Shown one piece after another: positions 33,774 to 41,922 of a DNA stretch of 64,000 bases. Position numbers and translations under genes: made by a program. The stretch covers positions 1,984,001 through 2,048,000 of the forward strand of contig CAXXEF010000001.1 of NCBI GenBank assembly GCA_963677825.2, read 5' to 3'. The notes under the pieces were generated by a model. The model was not told where the DNA came from, made no database searches, and saw nothing but the letters and a program-made list of their open reading frames with translations. Numbering within the stretch: the first letter of the stretch is position 1; every line of letters starts with the position of its first letter. This stretch comes from Sporobacter sp963677825. GTDB lineage: Bacteria > Bacillota > Clostridia > Oscillospirales > Oscillospiraceae.

Positions 33774-35300
33774 TTAATATATGGGGTAAAAATAATCAGC
33801 AACACTACCTAAGACGGCATAGTCGGAATCAAAGAAATAATCAATGGATGTAGAAATTTTGGCCAGAAAAACGGGTGTAGAGCCCATGTAGGAATCGATA
33901 ATGAAGTCAACGTGGTAGGAGTAGAAGCTGCCTTCATCTAAAGCGTAGCTCACATAAAAAGCATCCATGCCGTTAATCTGGGTGTTTCCGGAATTAAAGA
34001 TATCGGCAGTGCTCTGGTTGGATATTGCTTGATAATAGGTGTTTACTTCGTTATTAAAATCAGTGCCGGCGAACGACGGGAGCGTCGCATTCGAGAAGAC
34101 GGCTATTTGAGCGCCGGCCGTTTGTTCGGAAAAATTCAGGCCGCTTACGGTTATTTCTTCATCGAAACCGCCCATGCCGCCGGGGTAATCAAAATAGGCG
34201 TTTGTTCCCGCTACGCGTATGGCGTCGGCAGGGATTTCCAGAGAGCTGTTGCCGTTATTCGACGGATCGCTGGTGTTGTTATTTGTGCTGCTTACGACTG
34301 TTGAAAAACTATTATTATCATTAATCAATTCGTTCATATAGTCGATGGCATACTGCGGGATATCGGCTTCGGCGCTCAGGTAAATAACATATCCGCAGCC
34401 ATGATCAACAAATTCCAGCTGATATATTCCGTCTGCGGAGGAGGGGTTGTAGCTTACTAAATAATACCGGACAAGCCTGCCGCTGTTGTCATAGAATTCG
34501 CCTTTATCCTCGGTGACAGGCCATGTATGAAATGCCGTATGTTCGTAAAAGTTATCTAAAGAAGTATAACCGCCGTTGAAGCAGAGAATTTCAATACTAA
34601 AAAAGTTGTCGCTGGAATCAAATATCATGCCATTATTATCGTTATAATCCGTAAATTCAAATGATTTGCTTAGAGTAAAGGAATATTGAATACCGTTATA
34701 TTCATACGTAACCAAGTGAGTTGCTTCGTCAAAACCGGGCTGACTGCCGGACGGCGCGGTTAAAGGCCCGCCGGCGGTAGGCGCGATGACATCAAACTCA
34801 AAGCTTTCCAGCGTTTTAGTTATAATTTCGAGATCGTCTTGAGAAAAAGACCCTTGTGTCGATAGCAATACGTGAAAACAATAATCCGACTTTTCGCCAT
34901 AAATACAAATATTGCTGATAGCGCCGTCACTATTACTGCCGGTCATATAACTTAAGTCGTTATTGAAAGTATAGTCAGCACTTTCCTGATCGTTCGATTT
35001 TAAATAGTTTTCTATATTAAGCTTCAGCTCAGCCAGCGTATAATCAGTAGTAGCCTCAAAATATAACTGAAGGGCATCCTCATTAATAAATGTTTCTGAT
35101 ATTAAGAAAGAAGCCTTGTAGTTAGTGTCTTCATACACCTTTTCCTGATAAGAGTCACTTAATTCAACCGATTGCCCGGCAACGCTGCCTCCCAGCGGTG
35201 CGCCATTATTAGGTGAGGTGTTCGCCTGATTTTGTTGCCCAAAAGTGCAGCCTGTTAAAAAGACGCATAAAAGTAAAAGTATGAATATAGTTTTTTTCAC
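33774..35300 (-). CDS. Secreted lipoprotein, unknown function
   Basis: A 508-residue protein with a lipoprotein signal: KKTIFILLLLCVFLTGC, lipobox LTGC with Cys18 as the lipid site. It continues with an Asn/Gln-rich linker and two or three similar beta-rich segments (ASFLISETFINEDALQLYF; YSFTLSKSFEFTDYNDNNGM; AYFDYPGGMGGFDEEITVSG), each ending near helices like NFYEHTAF or NNEVNTYYQAISN. This looks like internal repetition of one domain. The acidic, Asn/Ser-rich composition and lower GC differ from neighbouring genes. Family not recognised. Confidence 0.7.
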   Translation of the reverse strand: MKKTIFILLLLCVFLTGCTFGQQNQANTSPNNGAPLGGSVAGQSVELSDSYQEKVYEDTNYKASFLISETFINEDALQLYFEATTDYTLAELKLNIENYLKSNDQESADYTFNNDLSYMTGSNSDGAISNICIYGEKSDYCFHVLLSTQGSFSQDDLEIITKTLESFEFDVIAPTAGGPLTAPSGSQPGFDEATHLVTYEYNGIQYSFTLSKSFEFTDYNDNNGMIFDSSDNFFSIEILCFNGGYTSLDNFYEHTAFHTWPVTEDKGEFYDNSGRLVRYYLVSYNPSSADGIYQLEFVDHGCGYVIYLSAEADIPQYAIDYMNELINDNNSFSTVVSSTNNNTSDPSNNGNSSLEIPADAIRVAGTNAYFDYPGGMGGFDEEITVSGLNFSEQTAGAQIAVFSNATLPSFAGTDFNNEVNTYYQAISNQSTADIFNSGNTQINGMDAFYVSYALDEGSFYSYHVDFIIDSYMGSTPVFLAKISTSIDYFFDSDYAVLGSVADYFYPIY

Positions 35301-35461
35301 GTTCGCTTCCTCTCATTCTTATTTATTAGTACTATATTTGACTTTTAACAAGACGCGAGCGCCGCCTGATTTGTTCCATTTTTCTGGAAATTAACATTGA
35401 GCCGGTTGGCTGTTGTGATCTCCCATCATAAGCAAATAAGCGGCCGTGTTTTGTAAAAGGC

Positions 35462-35493
35462 AAAAAAAAGAGCGGGGGGAATCCGCTCTTTTT
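35462..35493 (-). terminator. Intrinsic terminator of thrS
   Basis: The minus strand reads AAAAAGAGCGGA, loop, then CCGCTCTTTTTTTT; it lies directly after the thrS stop. Confidence 0.8.
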
Positions 35494-35496
35494 GGT

Positions 35497-37251
35497 TTAT
35501 TTAATCGCGCGTGTATCGCTTTCCGCCGTCAGCTCAGTGATGAGCTCGGCGAGATTCTTTGCGCCGAGATCGCCAGCCGCGCGATGGCGGACGGTGACGA
35601 CACCGTCTTCCTGCTCCTTGTCGCCGAGGACGAGCATATACGGGACCTTTTGCAGCTGTGCCTCACGGATTTTATACCCGATCTTTTCGCTGCGCGTGTC
35701 CGTCTCTACTCTAAAGCCTGCCTTGCGCAGCTGCGCGGCGACGGATTCGGCGTATTCCGCCGTCCGGTCCGTGATGGGCAGCACAGCGACCTGCACAGGT
35801 GCGAGCCATAAGGGGAACGCGCCGGCGAAATGTTCCGTCAAGATGCCGATGAAGCGCTCGATTGATCCGTACGCCGCGGTATGCAGCATGATCGGCCGGT
35901 GCTTCGCGCCGTCGGCGCCGGTATATTCGAGGTCAAAGCGTTCAGGCATCTGGAAGTCAAGCTGGATTGTGCCGCACTGCCAGGTGCGGCCAATCGCGTC
36001 GACAAGATGGAAGTCGATCTTGGGGCCATAAAACGCGCCGTCTCCGGGGTTGAGCGTATACGGTTTGCCGGACTTGTCGAGCACAGACTTAAGAATGCTC
36101 TCGCTGTACGTGCGAACTTCGTCGTTGCCGATGAAGTCCTCCGGGCAGGTGGACAGTTCGACGTGGTAGTCAAAGCCGAACAGTTTATAGATCGTGTCGA
36201 TCTTCTCGATGACGCCGAGGACTTCATCTTCGGCTTGCTCGGCCGTCATGAAGATGTGCGCATCGTCTTGCGTGAAAGCGCGTACGCGCATCAGCCCGTG
36301 CAGCGCGCCCGACAGCTCGTGGCGATGCACAAGCCCGAGCTCGCCCACGCGCATCGGCAGGTCTTTATATGACCACATCCGGCGCTTGTATGCCAGCATG
36401 CCGCCCGGGCAGTTCATGGGCTTGACGGCGTAATCCTCTCCGTCGATCTGGGTGAAATACATGTTCTCTTTATAATGATCCCAGTGGCCGCTGCGATGCC
36501 AGAGTTCTTCGTTTAAAATGATCGGCGTTTTAATTTCTGAGTAGCCGCATTCCTGATGCAGCTCGCGCCAGAATGCTTCAAGCGCGTTGCGAATGACCAT
36601 GCCCTTCGGGAAGAAGAACGGGAAGCCGGGGCCCTCGTCGTACAGGGCGAACAATTCCAGCTCGCGGCCGAGCTTGCGGTGGTCGCGCTTTTTGGCTTCC
36701 TCGATACGCTGGAGATAGGCGTCCAGCTCGTCTTTTTTCATGAAGGACGTACCGTAAATACGCTGCAGCATCTTGTTGTCCGAGTTGCCGCGCCAGTAAG
36801 CGCCCGTGGCGCTCGTGAGTTTCATCGCGTTGGCTTTGACGCGCGCGGTGGAATCCAGATGCGGGCCGGCGCATAAATCGACAAAATCGCCCTGACGGTA
36901 AAAGCTGATGACAGCGTCGGCCGGCAGGTCTTCAATCAGCTCGACCTTGTACGGCTCCTGACGCTCGCGCATGAACGCGATCGCTTCTTCCCGGCTGAGC
37001 TCAAAACGCTCGAGCGGCAGCTTCTCCTTGATGATTTTACGCATTTCGGCTTCAAGCGCGTCAAGGTCTTCCGGGGTGAAAGGCGTTTCGGTATCGAAGT
37101 CGTAGTAAAAACCGTCCTCGATGGCCGGGCCGATGGCGAGCTTGGCCGACGGGAATAACCGCTTGACGGCCTGTGCCAATATATGAGACGTCGTGTGACG
37201 GTACGCTTTTTTATAATTTTCATTTTCAAACGTATACTGATTATCGGACAT
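35497..37251 (-). CDS. thrS: Threonine-tRNA ligase lacking the N-terminal TGS domain
   Basis: A 584-residue class II synthetase. The protein starts directly at the editing domain (HTTSHILAQAVKRLFP with its HxxxH, and DLCAGPHLDSTARVKANAMK), then catalytic core motifs: NCPGGMLAYKRR with a zinc Cys, LGLVHRHELSGALHGLMRVR, FTQDDAHIF, and the anticodon-binding domain from about 480 (VQVAVLPITDRTAEYAESVA). Standard ThrRS has ~640 residues because of a ~60-residue TGS domain, which is absent here. ATG 37251 follows AGGAG. No T-box leader was found upstream. Editing and catalytic motifs look intact. Confidence 0.95.
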   Translation of the reverse strand: MSDNQYTFENENYKKAYRHTTSHILAQAVKRLFPSAKLAIGPAIEDGFYYDFDTETPFTPEDLDALEAEMRKIIKEKLPLERFELSREEAIAFMRERQEPYKVELIEDLPADAVISFYRQGDFVDLCAGPHLDSTARVKANAMKLTSATGAYWRGNSDNKMLQRIYGTSFMKKDELDAYLQRIEEAKKRDHRKLGRELELFALYDEGPGFPFFFPKGMVIRNALEAFWRELHQECGYSEIKTPIILNEELWHRSGHWDHYKENMYFTQIDGEDYAVKPMNCPGGMLAYKRRMWSYKDLPMRVGELGLVHRHELSGALHGLMRVRAFTQDDAHIFMTAEQAEDEVLGVIEKIDTIYKLFGFDYHVELSTCPEDFIGNDEVRTYSESILKSVLDKSGKPYTLNPGDGAFYGPKIDFHLVDAIGRTWQCGTIQLDFQMPERFDLEYTGADGAKHRPIMLHTAAYGSIERFIGILTEHFAGAFPLWLAPVQVAVLPITDRTAEYAESVAAQLRKAGFRVETDTRSEKIGYKIREAQLQKVPYMLVLGDKEQEDGVVTVRHRAAGDLGAKNLAELITELTAESDTRAIK

Positions 37252-37459
37252 GCGTATCAACTCCTATGGATTTCTAAGGTATCATGAGAAAACCGCTGTG
37301 TCAAGCACGTCGAAACAGGACGTTTTACACATTAAAATGATCCATTTTAAAAATGTTTTAATTTTATTCATGTATTTGTCATAAACACAACGTATGATGA
37401 ACCTGCAGAAAATCTTAACCATTATAAAAATCCACAAAGAACAACCAGGAGGTAGTGTT

Positions 37460-39148
37460 ATGTTTAACGATAATGAAAACAATCCGGAGATTAACCGGAC
37501 GGAAAACAATGCGCCGCCAAACGGCGGCGATGAGCAGAAGCCTGAGACACCGGCTGACGTTACATCATCACCGGCTGCGCCGGGCAATACGGACAGCACA
37601 ACGCAGCGCAATCCGTATTATGAGCCGTGGCAGCAGCCCGCCTATAAAGAAGCCGGTACCGATCAGCCGGCATATTCTCCGGGGCCGGCCGCCAGTGCCA
37701 ACAACGCGTATCAGCGCTATCAGCCGCCGACAGAGCCGCCGCGGGAAAAGAAACGAGGCGGCGCGGGGCGCGCCTTCGTTAAAGCCGTCGTGCTGATCCT
37801 TATTTGCGCGTTGGCCGGCGGCGGCGCGGCGTACGGCGTCGTCCAGTACAGGATAAACAACGGCGATTTTGGCACGGTTAACGAGGTGGTGCTCGGCTCC
37901 GAGCAGTCGGCAACATCACCGAGCGCGACACCGGCTGAAACGACGGCGTCGTCCGAACCGTCAAACTTGCCGACCGCCGGGCAAACGCTGCTTGCTGAGG
38001 ACGTCTACACGCTCGCGACAGCGCAGGTCGTCGGCGTCAACTCGGAGGGTGTTTCGACAAACGTATTCGGGCAGCGCTCGCAGGGTGCTGTGTCCGGGTC
38101 GGGCTTCATCATTTCTTCCGACGGATACATTATTACGAACTATCACGTCATTTCCTATGCCGTTGAGCAGAACTTTTCACTGACGGTCATGCTGCATGAC
38201 GGACAGTCCTACCCCGCGGTCGTGATCGGCTACGAGGAAGAAAACGACGTTGCCGTCATCAAGATCAACGCCGATGGCCTCAATGCTGTTGCCATCGGCG
38301 ACAATAACAACATGCAGGTCGGCGATACGATCTATGCGGTCGGCAATCCGCTCGGTGAGCTCGACTATACGATGACCAGCGGTATTGTCAGTGCGCTTGA
38401 CCGCGTCATTCAGGTCGACGCGGCTACGAGCATTAACATGTTCCAAATCGACGCTGCCGTCAACTCCGGCAACTCCGGCGGACCGGTTTACAATGAGCAG
38501 GGTCAGGTCATCGGCATCGTGTCGGCTAAATATGCCAGCACCGGTGTTGAAGGCATCGGCTTTGCGATCCCGATTAACGACGCGTACAACCTTGTTGAGC
38601 AGATCATTGAAAACGGTTACGTGACCGGCAAACCCAGCATGGGCATTGAGGTCAGTAACTGGAACCAGTCCTATGCGCAGTATTATGAAACGAAAGAAGG
38701 CGCGCTCGTCGAGTCCGTCACCTCGGGCTCCGCGGCCGAAAAGGCCGGGATGCAGGTCGGTGACATCATCGTCAAGATCGGCGACAGTGACGTCAGCTCG
38801 CTGACAGATCTTAAGGAAGCCATCAAAGATTTCCGCGCAGGCGACACGACGCAGATCGTCGTTGAGCGCGACAAACAGGACGTAACGCTTACGATCACCT
38901 TTGACGAGATGGGTGTTGTCTCAACGGTCAATGAAGTAACCACCAGTACGCAAAGCAGCTCAGACGCGACGACTGGCGCAACGCCGCCAGCCGATCAAAG
39001 CAGTACCAATTCAGCGCCGCCCAGTACGCAAAGCAGCTCAGACGCGACAACTGGCGCAACGCCGCCAGCCGATCAAAGCGGCACCAACACGGCGAACGGC
39101 ACGGTACAGCCCGATGATTATAACGATGACGACGAGTACGACGATTAA
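37460..39148 (+). CDS. htrA: HtrA-type trypsin-like serine protease with PDZ domain, membrane-anchored
   Basis: A 562-residue protein. The Pro/Asn-rich cytosolic tail (1-100) is followed by a membrane helix (about 106-127), a Ser/Thr linker, the protease domain with catalytic triad His229 (ITNYHVISYA), Asp263 (ENDVAVIKI) and Ser339 (VNSGNSGGPVYNEQGQ), and a PDZ domain (about 400-490; SAAEKAGMQVGDIIVKIGD). These proteases degrade misfolded exported proteins at the outer membrane surface. The C-terminus carries two copies of a Thr/Ser/Ala/Pro-rich unit and an acidic end. AGGAGGT (37447-37453) fixes the start at ATG 37460, not the in-frame upstream ATG. Confidence 0.93.
   Translation: MFNDNENNPEINRTENNAPPNGGDEQKPETPADVTSSPAAPGNTDSTTQRNPYYEPWQQPAYKEAGTDQPAYSPGPAASANNAYQRYQPPTEPPREKKRGGAGRAFVKAVVLILICALAGGGAAYGVVQYRINNGDFGTVNEVVLGSEQSATSPSATPAETTASSEPSNLPTAGQTLLAEDVYTLATAQVVGVNSEGVSTNVFGQRSQGAVSGSGFIISSDGYIITNYHVISYAVEQNFSLTVMLHDGQSYPAVVIGYEEENDVAVIKINADGLNAVAIGDNNNMQVGDTIYAVGNPLGELDYTMTSGIVSALDRVIQVDAATSINMFQIDAAVNSGNSGGPVYNEQGQVIGIVSAKYASTGVEGIGFAIPINDAYNLVEQIIENGYVTGKPSMGIEVSNWNQSYAQYYETKEGALVESVTSGSAAEKAGMQVGDIIVKIGDSDVSSLTDLKEAIKDFRAGDTTQIVVERDKQDVTLTITFDEMGVVSTVNEVTTSTQSSSDATTGATPPADQSSTNSAPPSTQSSSDATTGATPPADQSGTNTANGTVQPDDYNDDDEYDD
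38943..39081 (+). repeat. Tandem repeat in the 3' end of the htrA-type gene
   Basis: Two copies, 38943-39003 and 39021-39081, period 78 bp, nearly identical at DNA level (only a few differences over ~60 bp). They encode STQSSSDATTGATPPADQS twice. The low divergence suggests a recent duplication or ongoing length variation. Confidence 0.85.
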
Positions 39149-39217
39149 CATCGATTTGGCGTAGCAACGGCAAGCTGATGCCCGGCGCGACATTGCGCGT
39201 GCCGGTTGATATAAATG

Positions 39218-39246
39218 CCCCCTGCGGCAGGTACCGCCGCAGGGGG
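39218..39246. other. GC-rich hairpin after the htrA-type gene
   Basis: CCCCCTGCGGC pairs with GCCGCAGGGGG around AGGTACC. No T tract follows. Confidence 0.55.
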
Positions 39247-39264
39247 TGCTTATGAAACAAGAAG

Positions 39265-39299
39265 AAAACACCGCAGCCAAAACGGCTGCGGTGTTTTTA
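39265..39299. terminator. Bidirectional terminator between htrA-type and thiolase genes
   Basis: AAAACACCGCAGCC-AAAAC-GGCTGCGGTGTTTT then TTAT; A-run on the other side serves the leftward thiolase transcript. Confidence 0.85.
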
Positions 39300-39314
39300 T
39301 GCGGATGAATCAGG

Positions 39315-40493
39315 TTAGACTTTTTCCCAGATGGTCGCGACGCCCATGCCGCCGCCGATACACAGCGTGGACAGGCCGAGCTTTACGTCATCGCGCTTGA
39401 GCATCTCGTGCACGAGCGTGACGGCAATACGCGCGCCAGACGCGCCGACGGGATGGCCCAGCGCGAGCGCGCCGCCGTTGACGTTGACTTTAGCCATATC
39501 AAAGCCGAGGTCGCGCGCGACAGCGATCGACTGTGCGGCAAACGCTTCGTTGGCTTCGATGAGATCCATATCCTCAATTTTCAGGCCGGCTTTTTCCAGC
39601 GCCTGACGTGACGCGGGAACAGGGCCGATGCCCATGATCGTCGGGTCGACGCCGCCCTGGCCCCAGCTGACGAGCTTCATGATCGGCTTGAGGCCGTGCT
39701 TCTTGACGGCTTCGCCAGACGCAAGCAGCATCGCGGCCGCGCCGTCGTTGATGCCCGAGGAGTTACCGGCCGTGACGCGGCCGTCTTTTTTAAACGCGGG
39801 CTTGAGTTTGCCGAGCTTTTCCATCGACGTGGCACGCGGGAATTCGTCAACCTTGAAGTCGACCATCTCGCGTTTAACCTTGACCGGTACGGGGACGATT
39901 TCGTCGTCAAAGCGGCCCGAGGCGATGGCAGCCGAAGCTTTGTCCTGCGAGGACAGCGCGAACGCGTCGAGATCCTCACGCGTAATGCCCCACTGGTCGC
40001 AGATGTTTTCAGCGGTGATGCCCATGTGATAATTGTTGAACGCATCGGTCAGACCGTCGTTGACCATGGTGTCGACCATCGTCGTGTTGCCCATACGCGC
40101 GCCGTAGCGGGCGGCGGACATCGAGTACGGTGCGGCGGACATGTTTTCCGTGCCACCGGCGAGGATGATTTCCGCGTCGCCGGCCGCGATGGCGCGCGCG
40201 GCTTCGATGACGCTCTTCAGACCCGAGCCACAGACCATACCGACCGTATACGCCGGTACTTCCTGCGGGATGCCAGCGCCCATCGCGACCTGACGCGCGA
40301 CGTTCTGGCCGAGGCCGGCCGTCAATACGCAGCCGAACATCACTTCGTCGAGCTTGTCCCCAGACAGGCCGGCGCGCTCGAGTGCGCTTTTAGCGACGAT
40401 TGAGCCCATCTGTGCTGCGGGCGTATCTTTGAGCGTGCCGCCGAAGCTGCCGATGGCCGTCCTGCAGCAACTGACCAAATAAATATCCTTCAT
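39315..40493 (-). CDS. Acetyl-CoA C-acetyltransferase (thiolase)
   Basis: A 392-residue thiolase that interconverts acetoacetyl-CoA and two acetyl-CoA. The nucleophilic Cys is in TVGMVCGSGLKSVIEAA (about residue 88), the catalytic His in GGALALGHPVGASGAR and the second Cys in LSTLCIGGGMG. AGGAGG precedes ATG 40493; it stands alone, between terminators. A second thiolase lies inside the aromatic-degradation locus (52479), so this may be the general copy for butyrate or ketone metabolism. Confidence 0.94.
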   Translation of the reverse strand: MKDIYLVSCCRTAIGSFGGTLKDTPAAQMGSIVAKSALERAGLSGDKLDEVMFGCVLTAGLGQNVARQVAMGAGIPQEVPAYTVGMVCGSGLKSVIEAARAIAAGDAEIILAGGTENMSAAPYSMSAARYGARMGNTTMVDTMVNDGLTDAFNNYHMGITAENICDQWGITREDLDAFALSSQDKASAAIASGRFDDEIVPVPVKVKREMVDFKVDEFPRATSMEKLGKLKPAFKKDGRVTAGNSSGINDGAAAMLLASGEAVKKHGLKPIMKLVSWGQGGVDPTIMGIGPVPASRQALEKAGLKIEDMDLIEANEAFAAQSIAVARDLGFDMAKVNVNGGALALGHPVGASGARIAVTLVHEMLKRDDVKLGLSTLCIGGGMGVATIWEKV

Positions 40494-40683
40494 CGTGTTC
40501 CTCCTGACCCGTTTGCCGGGTATTATAAAATGTATAATGTATGAAATACAGCGCCCTAAACTATATAACGGCAAGCAGAAAAAGTCAACCCGACAGCGTA
40601 CCGCCATGCTAGTGCCGGCACGGTTTTTGTTCAGATTTTAGCGCAAATGTGGTACTATCAGATTCAGTGGAAGGGGTGAGCCG

Positions 40684-41292
40684 ATGCAGACGGCAGTTAT
40701 TCTGGCCGGCGGGCAAAGCCGGCGTATGGGGGAAGACAAGCTGACATTGCGCTTCGGGGCGCGCTCTCTGCTTGATTCGGCCGTCCGGCGCTTTTCTCAA
40801 AGCTTTGATACGGTGTATCTCAGCGTCGCCGACCCGGACAAGTATCAAGATATCCGGGCCGAACGTCTCGTCGATATCCATCCCGGCTGCGGTCCGATCT
40901 CCGGTATCCATGCCGCGCTTACCGGGACGCGCGACGCGGGCGTCTTCGTGGCGGCGGCCGACCTGCCGTTCGCGCAGCCGGCGGCGGCACATCGGCTCAT
41001 CGAGCTGTGCGCGGACGCAGACGTCTGCCTGACGACGGACGAGCGCGGCCGGCCTGAGCCGCTGTTTGCGTACTATAAAAAATCGATCCTGCCGCACGTG
41101 GAGTCGGCAATCCGCGCGGGCGACTATAAGCTTGTCACGCTGATTGACCGTTTAAATGCCCGGCGCGTTTCGCCGGACGAGCTCGGCGACTTATGGGACG
41201 AGCGGCTGCTGCTCAACGTCAACTATCCCGACGATTACAAGCGCCTTGTCCGCATGGAAGTGCCGGACGAGGACGGCGATCTGACTAAATAG
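40684..41292 (+). CDS. mobA: Molybdenum cofactor guanylyltransferase MobA
   Basis: A 202-residue nucleotidyltransferase that attaches GMP to molybdopterin. Visible: TAVILAGGQSRRMGEDK (GGxSxRMG signature, 5-19), DIHPGCGPISGIHAAL, VFVAAADLPF with the metal-binding Asp, and LNVNYPDDYKRL at the C-terminus. Bis-MGD is the cofactor of the DMSO-reductase-family enzymes encoded at 44.7-51.5 kb, which fits the position. A MobB gene lies at 62.1 kb. AGGGGTG precedes the ATG. Confidence 0.92.
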   Translation: MQTAVILAGGQSRRMGEDKLTLRFGARSLLDSAVRRFSQSFDTVYLSVADPDKYQDIRAERLVDIHPGCGPISGIHAALTGTRDAGVFVAAADLPFAQPAAAHRLIELCADADVCLTTDERGRPEPLFAYYKKSILPHVESAIRAGDYKLVTLIDRLNARRVSPDELGDLWDERLLLNVNYPDDYKRLVRMEVPDEDGDLTK

Positions 41293-41418
41293 CGCAGTGA
41301 GACTTGAAATTGAGGGTTCTGCGTGATAAAATGCCGCTGTTGAAATTACGTCGCACAGCAAGCGCGCTCCGGTGCGCCGGCCGCCGGCGATCAAGATGAT
41401 TGAAAGGATATGAACTTC

Positions 41419-41781
41419 ATGAGCTACAAGATCACACGGAAAAATGAAGCCTATACATACGAGGCTCCGGGTCATTTCGATGTGCGCACGACGCGCCTGC
41501 ACGACGCCAAAGACGTCAATGGCGGCGGCATTACGATGGGTATGTCATATTTCCTGCCCGGCGGCGGCTGCAACTACGGGTCGAACGCCAAGGAAACCAT
41601 CTATTACATCGTTGAAGGCCAGATGTACCTGGAAAGCGAAGTCGGTACGCCCGACGAGGTCAAAACAACGCTGTACGCCGGTGATACGTATCACTGCGGC
41701 CCCAATACGAAGAAGTCTGTCGTCAATAACGGCACCGACTGCTGCAAGATGCTTGTCGCACTCGCCGCGCCGCAGGAATAA
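41419..41781 (+). CDS. Single-domain cupin protein
   Basis: A ~120-residue beta-barrel protein. Cupin motif 1 is degenerate (PGGGCNYGSNAKETIYYIVEG, with Glu and Tyr but the usual His pair missing) and motif 2 is LYAGDTYHCGPNTKKSVVNN with one His. The function is unknown; it may be a small-molecule sensor or isomerase. ATG 41419 has better spacing from GAAAGGA than the ATG at 41410. It sits between mobA and an S-layer protein gene, just ahead of the aromatic locus. Confidence 0.75.
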   Translation: MSYKITRKNEAYTYEAPGHFDVRTTRLHDAKDVNGGGITMGMSYFLPGGGCNYGSNAKETIYYIVEGQMYLESEVGTPDEVKTTLYAGDTYHCGPNTKKSVVNNGTDCCKMLVALAAPQE

Positions 41782-41793
41782 ACTAAAAGCGTT

Positions 41794-41825
41794 AAAACCG
41801 GAGCCAAAAGGCTCCGGTTTTTTTA
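41794..41825 (+). terminator. Intrinsic terminator of the cupin gene
   Basis: AAAACCGGAGCC-AAAA-GGCTCCGGTTTT followed by TTTT. Confidence 0.9.
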
Positions 41826-41922
41826 TCGGAAAATTATGGGTTGTATCCCGAACGATTATTGGTTACAATTAAACCATAAAACGACAATTTTCGCGTACGC
41901 TGACAAAGTGAAGGAGTCCTGT

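Noticed and set aside
37252..37459. A T-box leader upstream of thrS
   Set aside because: Only about 130 bp separate thrS from the divergent gene, with no T-box consensus, specifier stem or terminator/antiterminator pair visible.
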